From the NCBI GenBank assembly GCA_963706785.1, contig CAVPNJ010000001.1, positions 193,062 through 257,061 of the forward strand: 64,000 nt of DNA, given 5' to 3'. The position numbers were made by a program, and so were the translations under genes. Every line of letters begins with the position of its first letter. The stretch's first letter is position 1. Of the stretch, positions 8,168 through 17,739 are shown one piece after another. Source of the DNA: Pollutimonas sp963706785. GTDB lineage: Bacteria > Pseudomonadota > Gammaproteobacteria > Burkholderiales > Burkholderiaceae_B. Below the pieces are notes generated by a model. That model saw nothing but the letters and a program-made list of their open reading frames with translations. It did no database searches and was not told where the DNA came from.

Positions 8168-9486
8168 ACGGATTCTCGCGCCGCCGGCTTATAGCAACCG
8201 CAAGCACTCTATTTATTCTCCCGGTCGTCCCCCGCATGGCAACGGCGGGCACCATACTGGCCGTCAGAACCTGGCCAGCCGACGAATACACCCGCGTGAC
8301 ACTGGAAATGGATAGTGAGCTCAAGGCAGAGCATTTCACGCTTGAAGGGCCAGACCGGCTTGTTGTCGATATTCAAGGCTTGACGATGAGCCGGGCGATC
8401 AACGATCTAGTTTCCAAGATTCGCCCGAACGACCCCTATATCAAATCGGTACGGGTAGCGCAAAACAGGCCCGACGTGATCCGCCTGGTGATGGACTTGA
8501 AGCAGCCCATTGCGCCGCAAGTATTCACGCTGAAGCCTATCGGAGAATATAAGTATCGCCTGGTGCTGGATCTGTATCCTAAGGTTGCCCAGGATCCTCT
8601 GCTGGCCATCATGGATAACAAGGACAGCGACCCCTTGGCGCAAGTGCTGGAAGACCTCGCTCAAAACGCACCCTCCGAAGCCCCCATTCCTTCGGTCAAT
8701 GGGCAAAAGCTTCCCCCGATTGCAAAGAAACCGCAGGCACCAGCTGCGCCTCCGCCCAGCGTGGCTCAACCCCGCGACGAGACGCGACCGATTCTCGTGG
8801 CTTTGGACCCAGGCCATGGGGGTGAGGACCCTGGCGCTATAGGCCGGAATGGCACCCGCGAAAAAGACATTGTTTTGAAGATCGCACGGCGCTTAAAGAA
8901 GCTTATCGATTCACAACCCAATATGCGCGCCTACCTGACGCGTGACAATGACTACTTTGTGCCGTTGCAGGTACGGGTTCAAAAAGCGCGCCGCGTCAAA
9001 GCCGATCTATTCATCTCTATACATGCGGATGCATGGATCAAGCCCAGTGCGCGTGGATCATCGGTTTTTGCATTGTCACAGAATGGCGCCACAAGTTCCG
9101 CGGCCCGCTGGATGGCGCAACGTGAAAATGATGCAGATTTGATTGGCGGAATCAATCTGGGTTCGCACAACAAGCAGGTTGCCCAGGTATTGCTTGACCT
9201 TTCCACCGCTGCTCAGATTACCGATTCGATGCGGGTAGGCGACCGCATCTTGAGCGAGATCGGAAAAATCAATACCTTGCATAAGAACCGTGTCGAACGA
9301 GCAGGATTTGCAGTATTGAAAGCGCCGGACATTCCATCTATTCTGGTCGAAACTGCATTTATCAGCAACCCAGAGGAAGAGCGCCTGCTTCGCAGTCCTG
9401 CTCATCAAGACCGAATTGCGAACGCCATGCTAAGCGGAATCAGCGATTATTTCGCTACTCGGCCCGCATTGGCGCGCAAGGCCTGA
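8125..9486 (+). CDS. amiC: N-acetylmuramoyl-L-alanine amidase AmiC
   Basis: A 453-residue zinc amidase that cleaves septal peptidoglycan between MurNAc and L-Ala. The N-terminus has a twin-arginine-like signal (SRRRLIATASTLFILP, about 18-33). An AMIN domain (about 45-155) directs it to the septum, then comes a Pro/Ala linker (about 195-220) and an Amidase_3 domain. Zinc ligands are His231 (DPGHGG), Glu246 (REKD) and His300 (SIHAD), with the catalytic Glu409 in VETAFISN. The gene overlaps tsaE and ends in a strong terminator shared with the convergent dedA gene. Confidence 0.95.
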   Translation: MADDSCSSSSGISLNGFSRRRLIATASTLFILPVVPRMATAGTILAVRTWPADEYTRVTLEMDSELKAEHFTLEGPDRLVVDIQGLTMSRAINDLVSKIRPNDPYIKSVRVAQNRPDVIRLVMDLKQPIAPQVFTLKPIGEYKYRLVLDLYPKVAQDPLLAIMDNKDSDPLAQVLEDLAQNAPSEAPIPSVNGQKLPPIAKKPQAPAAPPPSVAQPRDETRPILVALDPGHGGEDPGAIGRNGTREKDIVLKIARRLKKLIDSQPNMRAYLTRDNDYFVPLQVRVQKARRVKADLFISIHADAWIKPSARGSSVFALSQNGATSSAARWMAQRENDADLIGGINLGSHNKQVAQVLLDLSTAAQITDSMRVGDRILSEIGKINTLHKNRVERAGFAVLKAPDIPSILVETAFISNPEEERLLRSPAHQDRIANAMLSGISDYFATRPALARKA

Positions 9487-9511
9487 GCCCAACTTTCCAT
9501 TGTTGCATCAT

Positions 9512-9555
9512 AAAAAAAAAGCCTGTGCGATTAAGACGCACAGGCCTGTTTTTAT
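9512..9555. terminator. Bidirectional terminator between amiC and dedA
   Basis: GCCTGTGCG (9521-9529) and CGCACAGGC (9537-9545) form a 9-bp stem with a 7-base loop, preceded by nine As and followed by a T-run, so it can stop both converging transcripts. Confidence 0.92.
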
Positions 9556-9562
9556 GAGGCAA

Positions 9563-10204
9563 TCAAGCGGCAGGGGATTTCTTTTTGAAGATTTTCCACA
9601 CAGCCCCGAATAGCACCGGTATTGCAGCCGCGCCGATACCGACCAGCACGATGGTGTTCAAGTGCTCTTTAATGATGGGCACGTTGCCAAAGAAGTACCC
9701 CAACGTAACCAAACTTCCCACCCACAGAATGGCGCCCGAGATATTGAATAACTGAAAGCGCACAAAATTCATGCTGCCTACGCCTGCCACGAAGGGGGCA
9801 AAGGTACGGAAAATAGGCAAAAAGCGCGACATAACGATGGTTTTACCGCCATGCTTCTCGTAAAAAACATGCGTCTTGATTAATGCGCTGCGGTCGAGAT
9901 AGCGAAAATTGCTGGTAAAGACGCGCGGCCCTATATACCGGCCTACGGCATAGTTCACCGTATTCCCTAATATCGCAGCGATGATCAAGATAACGGCTAG
10001 CAGCACGGGATTCAGCATGCCCGAGGCGCCGAATGCGCCCGCAATGAACAATAAGGAATCGCCCGGTAAAAACGGCAGCACAACAAAGCCCGTTTCCCCG
10101 AAAATAATCAGAAACAGCACTAAGTAAATCCATTCACCATACTGGGTAACGAACGCACCCAGAAACTGGTCGATATGGAGGATCATGTTTAACAAATCGG
10201 GCAT
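9563..10204 (-). CDS. DedA family inner membrane protein
   Basis: A 213-residue DedA/SNARE-associated family membrane protein with about five to six hydrophobic segments. The motifs GETGFVVLPFLPGDSLLFIAG (written here in part), the ILGNTVNYAVGRYIG block and SRFLPIFRTFAPFVAG.G are hallmarks of the family. DedA proteins help flip undecaprenyl phosphate and other lipids and support membrane energetics. The start at 10204 (MPDLLNMILHIDQF) gives the normal length; the frame is open to 10270, but those residues are not family-like. Its C-terminus is lysine-rich. Confidence 0.9.
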   Translation of the reverse strand: MPDLLNMILHIDQFLGAFVTQYGEWIYLVLFLIIFGETGFVVLPFLPGDSLLFIAGAFGASGMLNPVLLAVILIIAAILGNTVNYAVGRYIGPRVFTSNFRYLDRSALIKTHVFYEKHGGKTIVMSRFLPIFRTFAPFVAGVGSMNFVRFQLFNISGAILWVGSLVTLGYFFGNVPIIKEHLNTIVLVGIGAAAIPVLFGAVWKIFKKKSPAA

Positions 10205-10325
10205 AGAAGGCAACCAAAAAAAGATACAGCAATATAACGCGTTCGGAGCGACGGCGTAAGAACGTTCCAATTCAAACAGCTAAAATCAACTCAATCGCCT
10301 TAAGAAAGTCTAACGGAAAGCCTGA

Positions 10326-12191
10326 ATGCCCGAACGCCGCTCTATTGCCCCATTACCCGATTTGCTGATCAGCCAGATTGCCGCTGGCGAAGTCATCGAG
10401 CGGCCGGCTTCCGTCTTGAAAGAGCTGCTCGAGAACGCAATCGATGCTGGCGCTCGCGCTATTGAAGTGCGGCTGGACGGGGGTGGCATACGCCGTATTT
10501 CCGTAAGCGATGATGGCTGGGGCATTCCTGCGACCGAACTAAGCCTGGCGCTGACACGCCACGCAACAAATAAAATTACAAGCCTGAACGAACTCGAAGC
10601 GGTGAACTCAATGGGCTTTCGTGGTGAGGCCTTGGCGTCTATCGCCTCGGTGGCACGAATTGCTCTTACCTCGCGCACTGCCAGCGACTCCCATGCCTGG
10701 CAAGTGGAATCGGCATTCAACAGTCCCTCCGCAGCGTCCGGTCCGGTAGGAACGACTATAGACGTCCGTCAGCTTTTTGACGAGGTACCCGCTCGTCGCA
10801 AATTTCTGCGCGCCGAAGCAACCGAGTACGGGCATTGCGTCGATGCGCTTGAACGCATCGCTTTGGCGCAACCTGATGTTGCCTTTCGTCTCTTTCATAA
10901 CGACAAACCACAACGTCAGTGGCGTGCCGCTGACATCGCCCAACGCGTGCGCGACGTGCTGGGTGCCGAATTTATCGATCAAGGCCTAGAAGTCGAACGG
11001 GAACACGGCCTGATAACGCTGCGCGGCATCGTGACACGGCCTACCTATGCGCGCAGCCGCGCCGACCGTCAGTATTTATATGTAAACGGACGGTATGTGA
11101 AAGATCGCACCGTAGCGCATGCCATACGGCAGGCCTATGCCGACGTCCTGCATGGCGACCGTCAGCCTGCTTACGTGCTATTCCTGATGGTCGATCCTGC
11201 AGGCGTCGACGTAAATGTGCACCCAGCAAAACATGAAGTGCGCTTTCGGGACAGCGGAGCGATTCATCGATTCGTATCCCAAACGCTTGCGCATACATTG
11301 GCGAGCGTCGGGGGCCAATCTGCAGAAGTCGGTCATTCTATCGACAGATCCACCGGCGCGCCCCCTGCATCGCCGGATCAATATGGTCCTTACGCGCCAG
11401 ATGGCGTCTCGGCAACCCCCGCCCATCTTAATAGCATGCCGGGAAGCCCTGCATCCAATTTCTTTCGGCCGCAGCAATTGCAGCGGGCTTTTCCCTTGCG
11501 CGATTCTGGCACTGACACCAATGCCCCGTGGCAATCGTTTTATCGCCCGCTGGAAGCGGCGGGGACGACACCGCGGCCCAATTCAGCTTTCGCGTCAACA
11601 GATCACGAATTCCCACTCGGCATGGCGCTTGGTCAGCTGCACGGCATTTACATCGTGGCGCAGAATCATGCGGGCCTGGTTCTAGTCGATATGCATGCCG
11701 CTCACGAACGCATCGTCTACGAACAGTTAAAAAAGGCAATGGACGGACAGAGCCTGCCTTGTCAGGAATTGTTGGTTCCGGTCGTCTTTGCCGCAAGCGA
11801 AAAAGAAATCGGATTGCTCGAAGAGCATGGTGACACGCTAAGTCAGCTGGGTCTTACCCTCAGGCCCGCCGGGCCTGCGGCCGTGGCAGTTCGCGCTGTG
11901 CCTGCACTCTTGGCGAATGGCGATATCGAGTCGCTGGCGCGCGGCGTTCTGCGTGATCTCGCTAATGTAGGTAGCTCACCGCGCCTTACCGAACAGCGTA
12001 ACGAACTGCTGTCGACCATGGCCTGCCATGGGTCTATAAGGGCAAACCGGCGTCTGACGATCGATGAAATGAATGGCTTGTTGCGCGAAATGGAACAAAC
12101 CGAAAGAGCCGACCAATGCAATCATGGCCGTCCCACGTGGGTGCAATGGAAAGTCAGTGAGCTAGACCGTATGTTTATGCGCGGCGAATGA
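10326..12191 (+). CDS. mutL: DNA mismatch repair protein MutL
   Basis: A 621-residue MutL. The N-terminal GHKL ATPase has IAAGEVIERPASVLKELLENA with ENAIDAGA, SDDGWGI and GFRGEALASI. A low-complexity linker (about 340-430) leads to the C-terminal dimerisation domain. That domain carries DMHAAHERIVYE, matching the nicking-endonuclease motif DQHA-X2-E-X4-E except that Gln is Met, plus the CNHGRP motif. This implies a MutH-independent, endonuclease-type MutL. The last four bases overlap the miaA start (ATGA), so the two genes are translationally coupled. Confidence 0.96.
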   Translation: MPERRSIAPLPDLLISQIAAGEVIERPASVLKELLENAIDAGARAIEVRLDGGGIRRISVSDDGWGIPATELSLALTRHATNKITSLNELEAVNSMGFRGEALASIASVARIALTSRTASDSHAWQVESAFNSPSAASGPVGTTIDVRQLFDEVPARRKFLRAEATEYGHCVDALERIALAQPDVAFRLFHNDKPQRQWRAADIAQRVRDVLGAEFIDQGLEVEREHGLITLRGIVTRPTYARSRADRQYLYVNGRYVKDRTVAHAIRQAYADVLHGDRQPAYVLFLMVDPAGVDVNVHPAKHEVRFRDSGAIHRFVSQTLAHTLASVGGQSAEVGHSIDRSTGAPPASPDQYGPYAPDGVSATPAHLNSMPGSPASNFFRPQQLQRAFPLRDSGTDTNAPWQSFYRPLEAAGTTPRPNSAFASTDHEFPLGMALGQLHGIYIVAQNHAGLVLVDMHAAHERIVYEQLKKAMDGQSLPCQELLVPVVFAASEKEIGLLEEHGDTLSQLGLTLRPAGPAAVAVRAVPALLANGDIESLARGVLRDLANVGSSPRLTEQRNELLSTMACHGSIRANRRLTIDEMNGLLREMEQTERADQCNHGRPTWVQWKVSELDRMFMRGE

Positions 12192-13126
12192 AAAAAAATA
12201 TTATATGTCTTGCCGGACCTACTGCCGCCGGCAAAAGCGCCGCGACGCTGGCGCTGGCACAACGCTGGCCGATTGAAATCATTGTTGTTGATTCGGCTAC
12301 CATTTACCAAGGTATGGACATCGGAACTGCCAAGCCATCCAGGGCGGAGCAGGACCTCATCCCACACCATTTGCTGGACATTCGCGATCCTGCACAAAGC
12401 TATTCAGCCGCCGAATTTCAGCAAGATGCGACAGCTCTCATTGAAGACATCAAGGCGCGAGGCAACATTCCGCTGCTATGTGGCGGAACGATGCTTTACT
12501 ACAAGGCCTTACGCGAGGGGCTTAACGAATTGCCCACCGCCGACGCAACTGTTCGAACCCAAATCGACCTCGAAGCGCAAGTCTGCGGCTGGCCTGAAAT
12601 GCACCGCCAATTAGCAACGTATGACCCGATAACCGCAGCTCGACTATCCCCAAACGACAGCCAGCGCTTGCAGCGAGCTATCGAAATCTTCCGAATCAGC
12701 GGTCGGCCGATGTCGGTGTGGCTGGCCGACACTCGCCCGCGGCAAGATAGCGAACTGGAATTTATTACCGTCAGTCTTGAGCCCTCGGACCGACTTGCCC
12801 TTCATGCACGAATCGCCAAACGTTATCAATCGATGATAAAGGAAGGACTGCTGAAGGAAGTGCAGGCGCTCCACCAACGAACCGACTTGCATACCGGTTT
12901 GCCTTCGGTGCGTTGCGTCGGATACAGGCAGCTTTGGGATTATCTGGACGGAAAAACTGACCTGGCCGTAGCGGTGGAACAGGCGATAGCCGCCACACGC
13001 CAGCTGGCAAAACGGCAACTGACCTGGCTTAGGTCCGAGCCGCAACGCCATGTGGTCGACTGCCTCGCCGCCGACGCGGCCATGCAGGTCGTGGAGACGA
13101 TTGCACCCTTCTGGCAAAAGAGCTAA
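12188..13126 (+). CDS. miaA: tRNA dimethylallyltransferase MiaA
   Basis: A 312-residue enzyme that transfers a dimethylallyl group to A37 of UNN-reading tRNAs, the first step to ms2i6A. The P-loop AGPTAAGKSA begins near residue 8; other family blocks are VDSATIYQGMDIGTAKPS, HHLLDIRDP, GGTMLYYKAL and the C-terminal VRCVGYRQLWDYLDG and ATRQLAKRQLTWLR. It overlaps mutL by 4 bases, a common bacterial arrangement. Convergent purM follows after 81 bases, where an imperfect hairpin (about 13125-13154) may terminate transcription. Confidence 0.96.
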   Translation: MKKNIICLAGPTAAGKSAATLALAQRWPIEIIVVDSATIYQGMDIGTAKPSRAEQDLIPHHLLDIRDPAQSYSAAEFQQDATALIEDIKARGNIPLLCGGTMLYYKALREGLNELPTADATVRTQIDLEAQVCGWPEMHRQLATYDPITAARLSPNDSQRLQRAIEIFRISGRPMSVWLADTRPRQDSELEFITVSLEPSDRLALHARIAKRYQSMIKEGLLKEVQALHQRTDLHTGLPSVRCVGYRQLWDYLDGKTDLAVAVEQAIAATRQLAKRQLTWLRSEPQRHVVDCLAADAAMQVVETIAPFWQKS

Positions 13127-13207
13127 AGCACTGACTTTTGTGCGCAGCGCTTTAATTGCTCTGCCAAAACCACCGACGCCCTTGGCAAAGGTGCGTCGGA
13201 CTACCGC

Positions 13208-14260
13208 TTATACGACTACGGTCTGGGGCGCATCAGCGCCTTCACGGTCGACAATTTCGCCCAATATGCTGACCTGCTCGCCATGCGCCGAAAGCGTTGC
13301 CTTTACCGCGTCTGCCTGGTTGGCAGGCACCACGATAACCATGCCTATGCCGCAATTAAACACGCGATGCATTTCTGAATCGGCGACGCCACCGTTTTTC
13401 TGCAGCCATGTGAAGAGCTCGGGCATTTCCCAGGCATCGCGATGCAATCGCGCCGACAGGCCCGGCTGCAGGATGCGGGGCACGTTATCGAGCAGACCAC
13501 CGCCCGTAATATGCGCGAGTCCTTTGATAGCTGATCCATGCGCTGCCAGGGCCGCCATCACGGACTTCACATAAATACGGGTGGGCTCCATCACGACATC
13601 TTCCAGAGGCCGACCACCTAGATCCTGGCCCGGCCTGGCATTCGCATGTGTCAGAATTTTGCGCAACAGCGAATAACCATTAGAGTGCGCGCCGCTGGAT
13701 GCAAGGCCCAGGATTACGTCACCGGGTACGATGGACTTGCCATCGATGATGCGCGATTTCTCGACCGCGCCCACCGCGAAACCTGCAAGGTCGTATTCCC
13801 CATCGGGGTACATACCGGGCATTTCGGCCGTTTCGCCGCCAATCAAAGCGCAAGCCGAAAGTTCACACCCCCGGGCTATACCCGCGACCACACTTGCCGC
13901 GATATCGACCGATAATTTTCCGCAAGCGAAATAATCCAGGAAGAAAAGCGGCTCTGCACCTTGAACCAGAATATCATTGACGCTCATGGCCACTAGGTCG
14001 ATACCCACGGTATTATGGCGCTGCCATTCAAAAGCAAGCCGCAGTTTAGTGCCTACGCCATCGGTGCCCGACACCAGGACAGGCTCTTTAAGATGCTTCG
14101 GCACTTCGAACAAGGCGCCAAATCCGCCGATACCCGCCATCACCCCAGCCCTCATGGTTTTGGCAGCAAGAGGCTTGATACGGTCCACAAGCGCATCGCC
14201 GGCGTCGATATCGACCCCTGCATCGCGATAGGTCAAGGAAGCTGAATGTTTGTTTGTCAT
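13208..14260 (-). CDS. purM: Phosphoribosylformylglycinamidine cyclo-ligase
   Basis: A 350-residue PurM (AIR synthetase), fifth step of de novo purine synthesis, converting FGAM to AIR with ATP. It starts SLTYRDAGVDIDAGDALVD and has the conserved GIGGFGALFE, VSGTDGVGTKL, MSVNDILVQGAEPLFFLDY and GGETAEMPGMY blocks. The C-terminal domain includes HITGGGLLDNVPR. It is monocistronic and divergent from hda across 136 bases; a purine regulator site was not recognised there. Confidence 0.97.
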   Translation of the reverse strand: MTNKHSASLTYRDAGVDIDAGDALVDRIKPLAAKTMRAGVMAGIGGFGALFEVPKHLKEPVLVSGTDGVGTKLRLAFEWQRHNTVGIDLVAMSVNDILVQGAEPLFFLDYFACGKLSVDIAASVVAGIARGCELSACALIGGETAEMPGMYPDGEYDLAGFAVGAVEKSRIIDGKSIVPGDVILGLASSGAHSNGYSLLRKILTHANARPGQDLGGRPLEDVVMEPTRIYVKSVMAALAAHGSAIKGLAHITGGGLLDNVPRILQPGLSARLHRDAWEMPELFTWLQKNGGVADSEMHRVFNCGIGMVIVVPANQADAVKATLSAHGEQVSILGEIVDREGADAPQTVVV

Positions 14261-14396
14261 GAGAAATGCCGTGGGATGTGTAAGAATTGCATGTTGAATT
14301 AAATACCAGGGGTGATTTTACGATGAACGCAGCAAATGCACGTCCCTGCAATATGGCAAGCAGGCCCTGACTGCGCCACCCCCTATTAGACAACAC

Positions 14397-15083
14397 ATGA
14401 CACAGCAACTGATTCTGGACTTGTTACCACCCTCTGCGCCCTCGCTGGACAACTTCGTCGTGGGAGAAAACGCAGAGGCGCTGGACGCATTGCGCCACTG
14501 GAAAGGCGGCCGTGCCATTTACCTGTGGGGAGCCCACGGCGCTGGCCGAACTCATTTGCTTCAAGCCAGCGCGGCGGGTCCTTCTGCGCTTTATCATGGG
14601 CCCAATGACAGCCCGGCCATCCTGAAAGACATTGCTACGAGCGACGAGCTTAAATACAAGATCATCGCGATCGACAATATTGAACTGCTTGATCCCGCCG
14701 GGCAGGCAGCCTTGTTTGCCTTGTACAATCGCTGGCGCGAAGTCGCTACCACTAAAGACGCGTTTGCTATCGTTTCTGCCGGCGATCGCGCGCCGCTTTC
14801 CATGCCGCTACGCGAAGATCTGCGCACGCGGCTGGGCTGGGATCTGGTATTCCGCCTAGAACTGCTGTCGGATCAAGATCGAGCCGAGGCACTGCGAACT
14901 CGAGCCAGCGAGCGCGGCTTACAGCTGTCGCCTGAAGTCATAAGCTGGGTGCTTACGCACTATGCACGCGACATGAGCCGTCTAAGCGCACTGGTGGATG
15001 CACTTGACCGTTATTCCCTGGCTAAGCATCGACCCATTACCCTTCCTTTACTCAAGGATCTACTGGCATCCAGCCATACTTAA
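14397..15083 (+). CDS. hda: DnaA regulatory inactivator Hda
   Basis: A 228-residue AAA+ homologue of DnaA that, with the sliding clamp, promotes hydrolysis of DnaA-ATP after initiation. The N-terminus MTQQLILDLLPP carries the clamp-binding motif (QLILDL). The P-loop reads GAHGAGRTHL, with Arg replacing the usual Lys, as in E. coli Hda. It lacks the DNA-binding domain IV of DnaA. The gene stands opposite purM, and a HAD phosphatase gene follows after 16 bases, as in many Betaproteobacteria. Confidence 0.93.
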   Translation: MTQQLILDLLPPSAPSLDNFVVGENAEALDALRHWKGGRAIYLWGAHGAGRTHLLQASAAGPSALYHGPNDSPAILKDIATSDELKYKIIAIDNIELLDPAGQAALFALYNRWREVATTKDAFAIVSAGDRAPLSMPLREDLRTRLGWDLVFRLELLSDQDRAEALRTRASERGLQLSPEVISWVLTHYARDMSRLSALVDALDRYSLAKHRPITLPLLKDLLASSHT

Positions 15084-15099
15084 ATATGAAGCTACATCT

Positions 15100-15801
15100 A
15101 TGAAGTCTGCAAAACGCCTTGCTCTGTTCGATCTCGATCACACCCTGATTCCGCTCGATAGCGACTATCAATGGGCCGACTTTCTGGCGCGCACTGGTCG
15201 AGCCGGCGACCCTGTCGAGGCTCAACGCCGCAATGAAGATCTTATGCAACGGTATAACGAAGGCAATCTGACCGCGGAACAATCCGCCGAGTTCATGTTG
15301 GGCCTGCTCACCCGAGCCGATACAAGCGAACTTGCCGAATGGCACGAAGTTTTCATGGCTGAAGTGGTACGGCCCGCTATTTTGCCAACTGCACAGGACC
15401 TGGTTCGAGATCATCTTATGCAAGGCGATTTGTGCGCAATTGTCACGGCCACCAATGAATTTGTCACTGCTCCGATTGCCCGCGCTTTTGGCATCCCGCA
15501 CCTAATCGCTACTACGCCCGAGCTGCATAACGGCCGCTACACTGGCCAGATTCAGGGCGTTGCCAGCTTTCAGGCAGGAAAGATCACACGCGTTAACGAA
15601 TGGCTGGCAACCATGGGCTTGCAGTTGGCAGATTTTAAGCAGTCATTCTTCTATAGTGATTCGCCCAACGACCTTCCGCTACTGGAAGTCGTGACGCACC
15701 CTATCGCCACTAATCCCAGTCCCACATTGCGCCAGCTTGCGCAAGCGCGAGGCTGGAAAATCCTTGACCTGTTCAAGGACATGCAAGATGCAAAGTCCTA
15801 A
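15100..15801 (+). CDS. HAD-superfamily subfamily IB phosphatase (SerB-like)
   Basis: A 233-residue HAD-IB hydrolase. Motif I is LFDLDHTLIP (Asp nucleophile in DLDHT). Motif II is the threonine in IVTATN, and the C-terminal motif is YSDSPNDLPLLEVVTHP with the paired metal-binding Asp residues. The protein resembles the small-molecule phosphatases annotated as phosphoserine phosphatase-like or histidinol-phosphatase-like in this position after hda. The substrate cannot be fixed from sequence; histidinol phosphate has been reported for close family members, so that is one candidate. The ATG at 15100 is preceded by only 16 intergenic bases. The stop is 9 bases before pcnB. Confidence 0.85.
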   Translation: MKSAKRLALFDLDHTLIPLDSDYQWADFLARTGRAGDPVEAQRRNEDLMQRYNEGNLTAEQSAEFMLGLLTRADTSELAEWHEVFMAEVVRPAILPTAQDLVRDHLMQGDLCAIVTATNEFVTAPIARAFGIPHLIATTPELHNGRYTGQIQGVASFQAGKITRVNEWLATMGLQLADFKQSFFYSDSPNDLPLLEVVTHPIATNPSPTLRQLAQARGWKILDLFKDMQDAKS

Positions 15802-15810
15802 AATACATTC

Positions 15811-17166
15811 ATGCTTAAACAAACAATAAAAAACTTCGTCGGACGCCTGTTTTCAACGCCGCGTCGTGGACCAGAGCGCCTGTCTCAGGATAAGCACGGC
15901 ATTGACCGACGCAACGTATCGCGTCACGCCATCAAGGTATGTGAAGTCTTGCACGAACATGGCTTCGTAGCCTATATCGTAGGCGGCGCCGTGCGTGATT
16001 TGATCGTGGGCCTGGAACCCAAAGATTTCGACGTTGCCACCAACGCCACGCCGAATCAAATTCGCCCTCTGTTCCGGCGCGCCCGCATAATAGGCAAACG
16101 TTTCCAACTGGTTCATGTAGTGTTCGGCCAGGAAATCATCGAGACCTCGACTTTCCGGGCACCTGCCTCGGTCGAACAAGACACTGACGAACACGGCCGC
16201 ATATTGCGCGATAACTTGTTCGGGTCCCACGAAGAGGACGCAGCCCGGCGCGACTTCACACTCAATGCGTTGTATTACGATCCAATTACCGAAGTGGTCA
16301 TCGACTACCATCGGGGAGTACATGACCTGAAGCAGCGGGTTGTACGGATGATCGGCGATCCGGAGACCCGTTATCGTGAAGACCCCGTCCGTATGTTGCG
16401 CGCGCTGCGCTTCGCTGCCAAACTTAATGCCAAAATAGACCCCGCGTCTCATGAGCCCATCACGCGCATGGCGCCTCTTATCGAGAACGTTCCTTCCTCG
16501 CGCCTGTTCGACGAAATTCTAAAGTTGCTCACTTGCGGCCATGCCATGGACTGCCTGCGACAGCTACAGTCCGTAGGTCTGCACGAAGGCGTTCTGCCTC
16601 TGATCGATCTGATCTTCAAAGAAGAAGGCGGCGAAAACTTTGTTGACCTAGCCCTGGCCCGTACCGATGCGCGGGTACGCGCAGGGAAAACAATCAGCCC
16701 AAGCTTTCTGTTTGCCGCCTTGCTGTGGACACTGGTCAATAAACGCTGGCAGCAATACTGTGCGGGCGGCGAGCATCCGGCGCAGGCGCTTATGCAGGCG
16801 GCCGACTCAGTAGTCGAAGAGCAAACCCGCAAGCTGGCCATCCAGCGGCGCTATCAGGCCGACATGCGAGAGATCTGGTTCATGCAGGCGCGCTTTGAAC
16901 GGGCAAACCCAAAGACCATATGGCGTATGCTCGAACAGCCCCGCTTTCGTGCAGCGGTCGATTTCTTGCAGCTGCGTGCTGAAGCACATGAAGTCGACAG
17001 CGTCCAGGCACAATGGTGGATGGATCTGGCCAATGCCGATGATTCGACGCGCGCGGAAATGATAGAAACCTATCAATCCCAGAGCCGGGGCAAGACGCCG
17101 GCCGCACGGCGCCGCCGCAATCCGCGGCGCCGCCCAAGCCAGCACACCAACACGCCGCCACAGTAA
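15811..17166 (+). CDS. pcnB: Poly(A) polymerase PcnB
   Basis: A 451-residue class II nucleotidyltransferase that adds poly(A) tails to RNA 3' ends for decay. The nucleotidyl-transfer core has YIVGGAVRDLIVGLEPKDFD, with the Asp residues of DFD, then FGQEIIETSTFR and the RRDFTLNALYYDP motif. The RNA-binding helices follow, and a very basic tail ends the protein (RRRRNPRRRPSQ, about 434-445), as usual for poly(A) polymerase rather than CCA-adding enzyme. The gene sits 9 bases after the HAD gene, and folK follows after 60 bases. Confidence 0.94.
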   Translation: MLKQTIKNFVGRLFSTPRRGPERLSQDKHGIDRRNVSRHAIKVCEVLHEHGFVAYIVGGAVRDLIVGLEPKDFDVATNATPNQIRPLFRRARIIGKRFQLVHVVFGQEIIETSTFRAPASVEQDTDEHGRILRDNLFGSHEEDAARRDFTLNALYYDPITEVVIDYHRGVHDLKQRVVRMIGDPETRYREDPVRMLRALRFAAKLNAKIDPASHEPITRMAPLIENVPSSRLFDEILKLLTCGHAMDCLRQLQSVGLHEGVLPLIDLIFKEEGGENFVDLALARTDARVRAGKTISPSFLFAALLWTLVNKRWQQYCAGGEHPAQALMQAADSVVEEQTRKLAIQRRYQADMREIWFMQARFERANPKTIWRMLEQPRFRAAVDFLQLRAEAHEVDSVQAQWWMDLANADDSTRAEMIETYQSQSRGKTPAARRRRNPRRRPSQHTNTPPQ

Positions 17167-17226
17167 TAATATTTATCAGCAGAACACTGGCCTACGGCAA
17201 GGCCAGGCTGAATCAGAGTGTAAATA

Positions 17227-17703
17227 ATGGCTTTGGCTTATATCGGATTAGGCGCAAATCTTGGCGATGCCAGGGCAAGCTTGCTGCAGGCCGTAAACGA
17301 TCTTGCACAAGCCACAGGAATTAGCGAGATTGAGTTATCGCCTCTGTACCGCAGTGCGCCAATTGAGTCCAGCGGCCCCGATTACATCAATGCCGTTGCC
17401 GCTTTGCGAACCACACTCACTGCACTACAGCTGCTGCGTATACTGCAAAAAATCGAACAGCAGCATGGACGCGTGCGCCCCTATCATAATGCTCCGCGCA
17501 CGCTGGATCTGGACTTGCTGTGGTTTGACGATCAGCAGATTAATGAGCCGGACCTGATCGTCCCGCATCCTCGCATGCATGAACGCGCCTTTGTATTAAC
17601 GCCCTTAAGCGACCTGGCGCCCGAGCTTGTACTGGCTCAAGGTTCTATAAAAGATCTGCTCGTTGCCTGTGCCGACCAGACCTTGTCGCGACTGCCGGCA
17701 TAA
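17227..17703 (+). CDS. folK: 2-amino-4-hydroxy-6-hydroxymethyldihydropteridine pyrophosphokinase
   Basis: A 158-residue HPPK, which transfers pyrophosphate from ATP to the pterin in folate synthesis. Family motifs are YIGLGANLGD (5-14), SPLYRSAPI, the QQHGRVRPYHNAPRTLDLDLLWFDD region with the paired catalytic aspartates, and PHPRMHERAFVLTPL. The coding region is complete and follows pcnB, a frequent proteobacterial neighbour. Confidence 0.96.
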   Translation: MALAYIGLGANLGDARASLLQAVNDLAQATGISEIELSPLYRSAPIESSGPDYINAVAALRTTLTALQLLRILQKIEQQHGRVRPYHNAPRTLDLDLLWFDDQQINEPDLIVPHPRMHERAFVLTPLSDLAPELVLAQGSIKDLLVACADQTLSRLPA

Positions 17704-17708
17704 GCTGC

Positions 17709-17732
17709 GTTGGCGGAACAGCGCCCGCCAAC
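17709..17732. terminator. Hairpin between convergent folK and the lyase gene
   Basis: GTTGGCGG (17709-17716) and CCGCCAAC (17725-17732) form an 8-bp stem with an 8-base loop in the 36-base convergent gap. T-runs are weak on both sides, so intrinsic termination is uncertain. Confidence 0.4.
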
Positions 17733-17739
17733 AGCCCCA

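Noticed and set aside
14397..15083. Broken Walker A motif in Hda (GAHGAGRTHL)
   Set aside because: E. coli Hda also has Arg instead of Lys there, so it is normal for the family.
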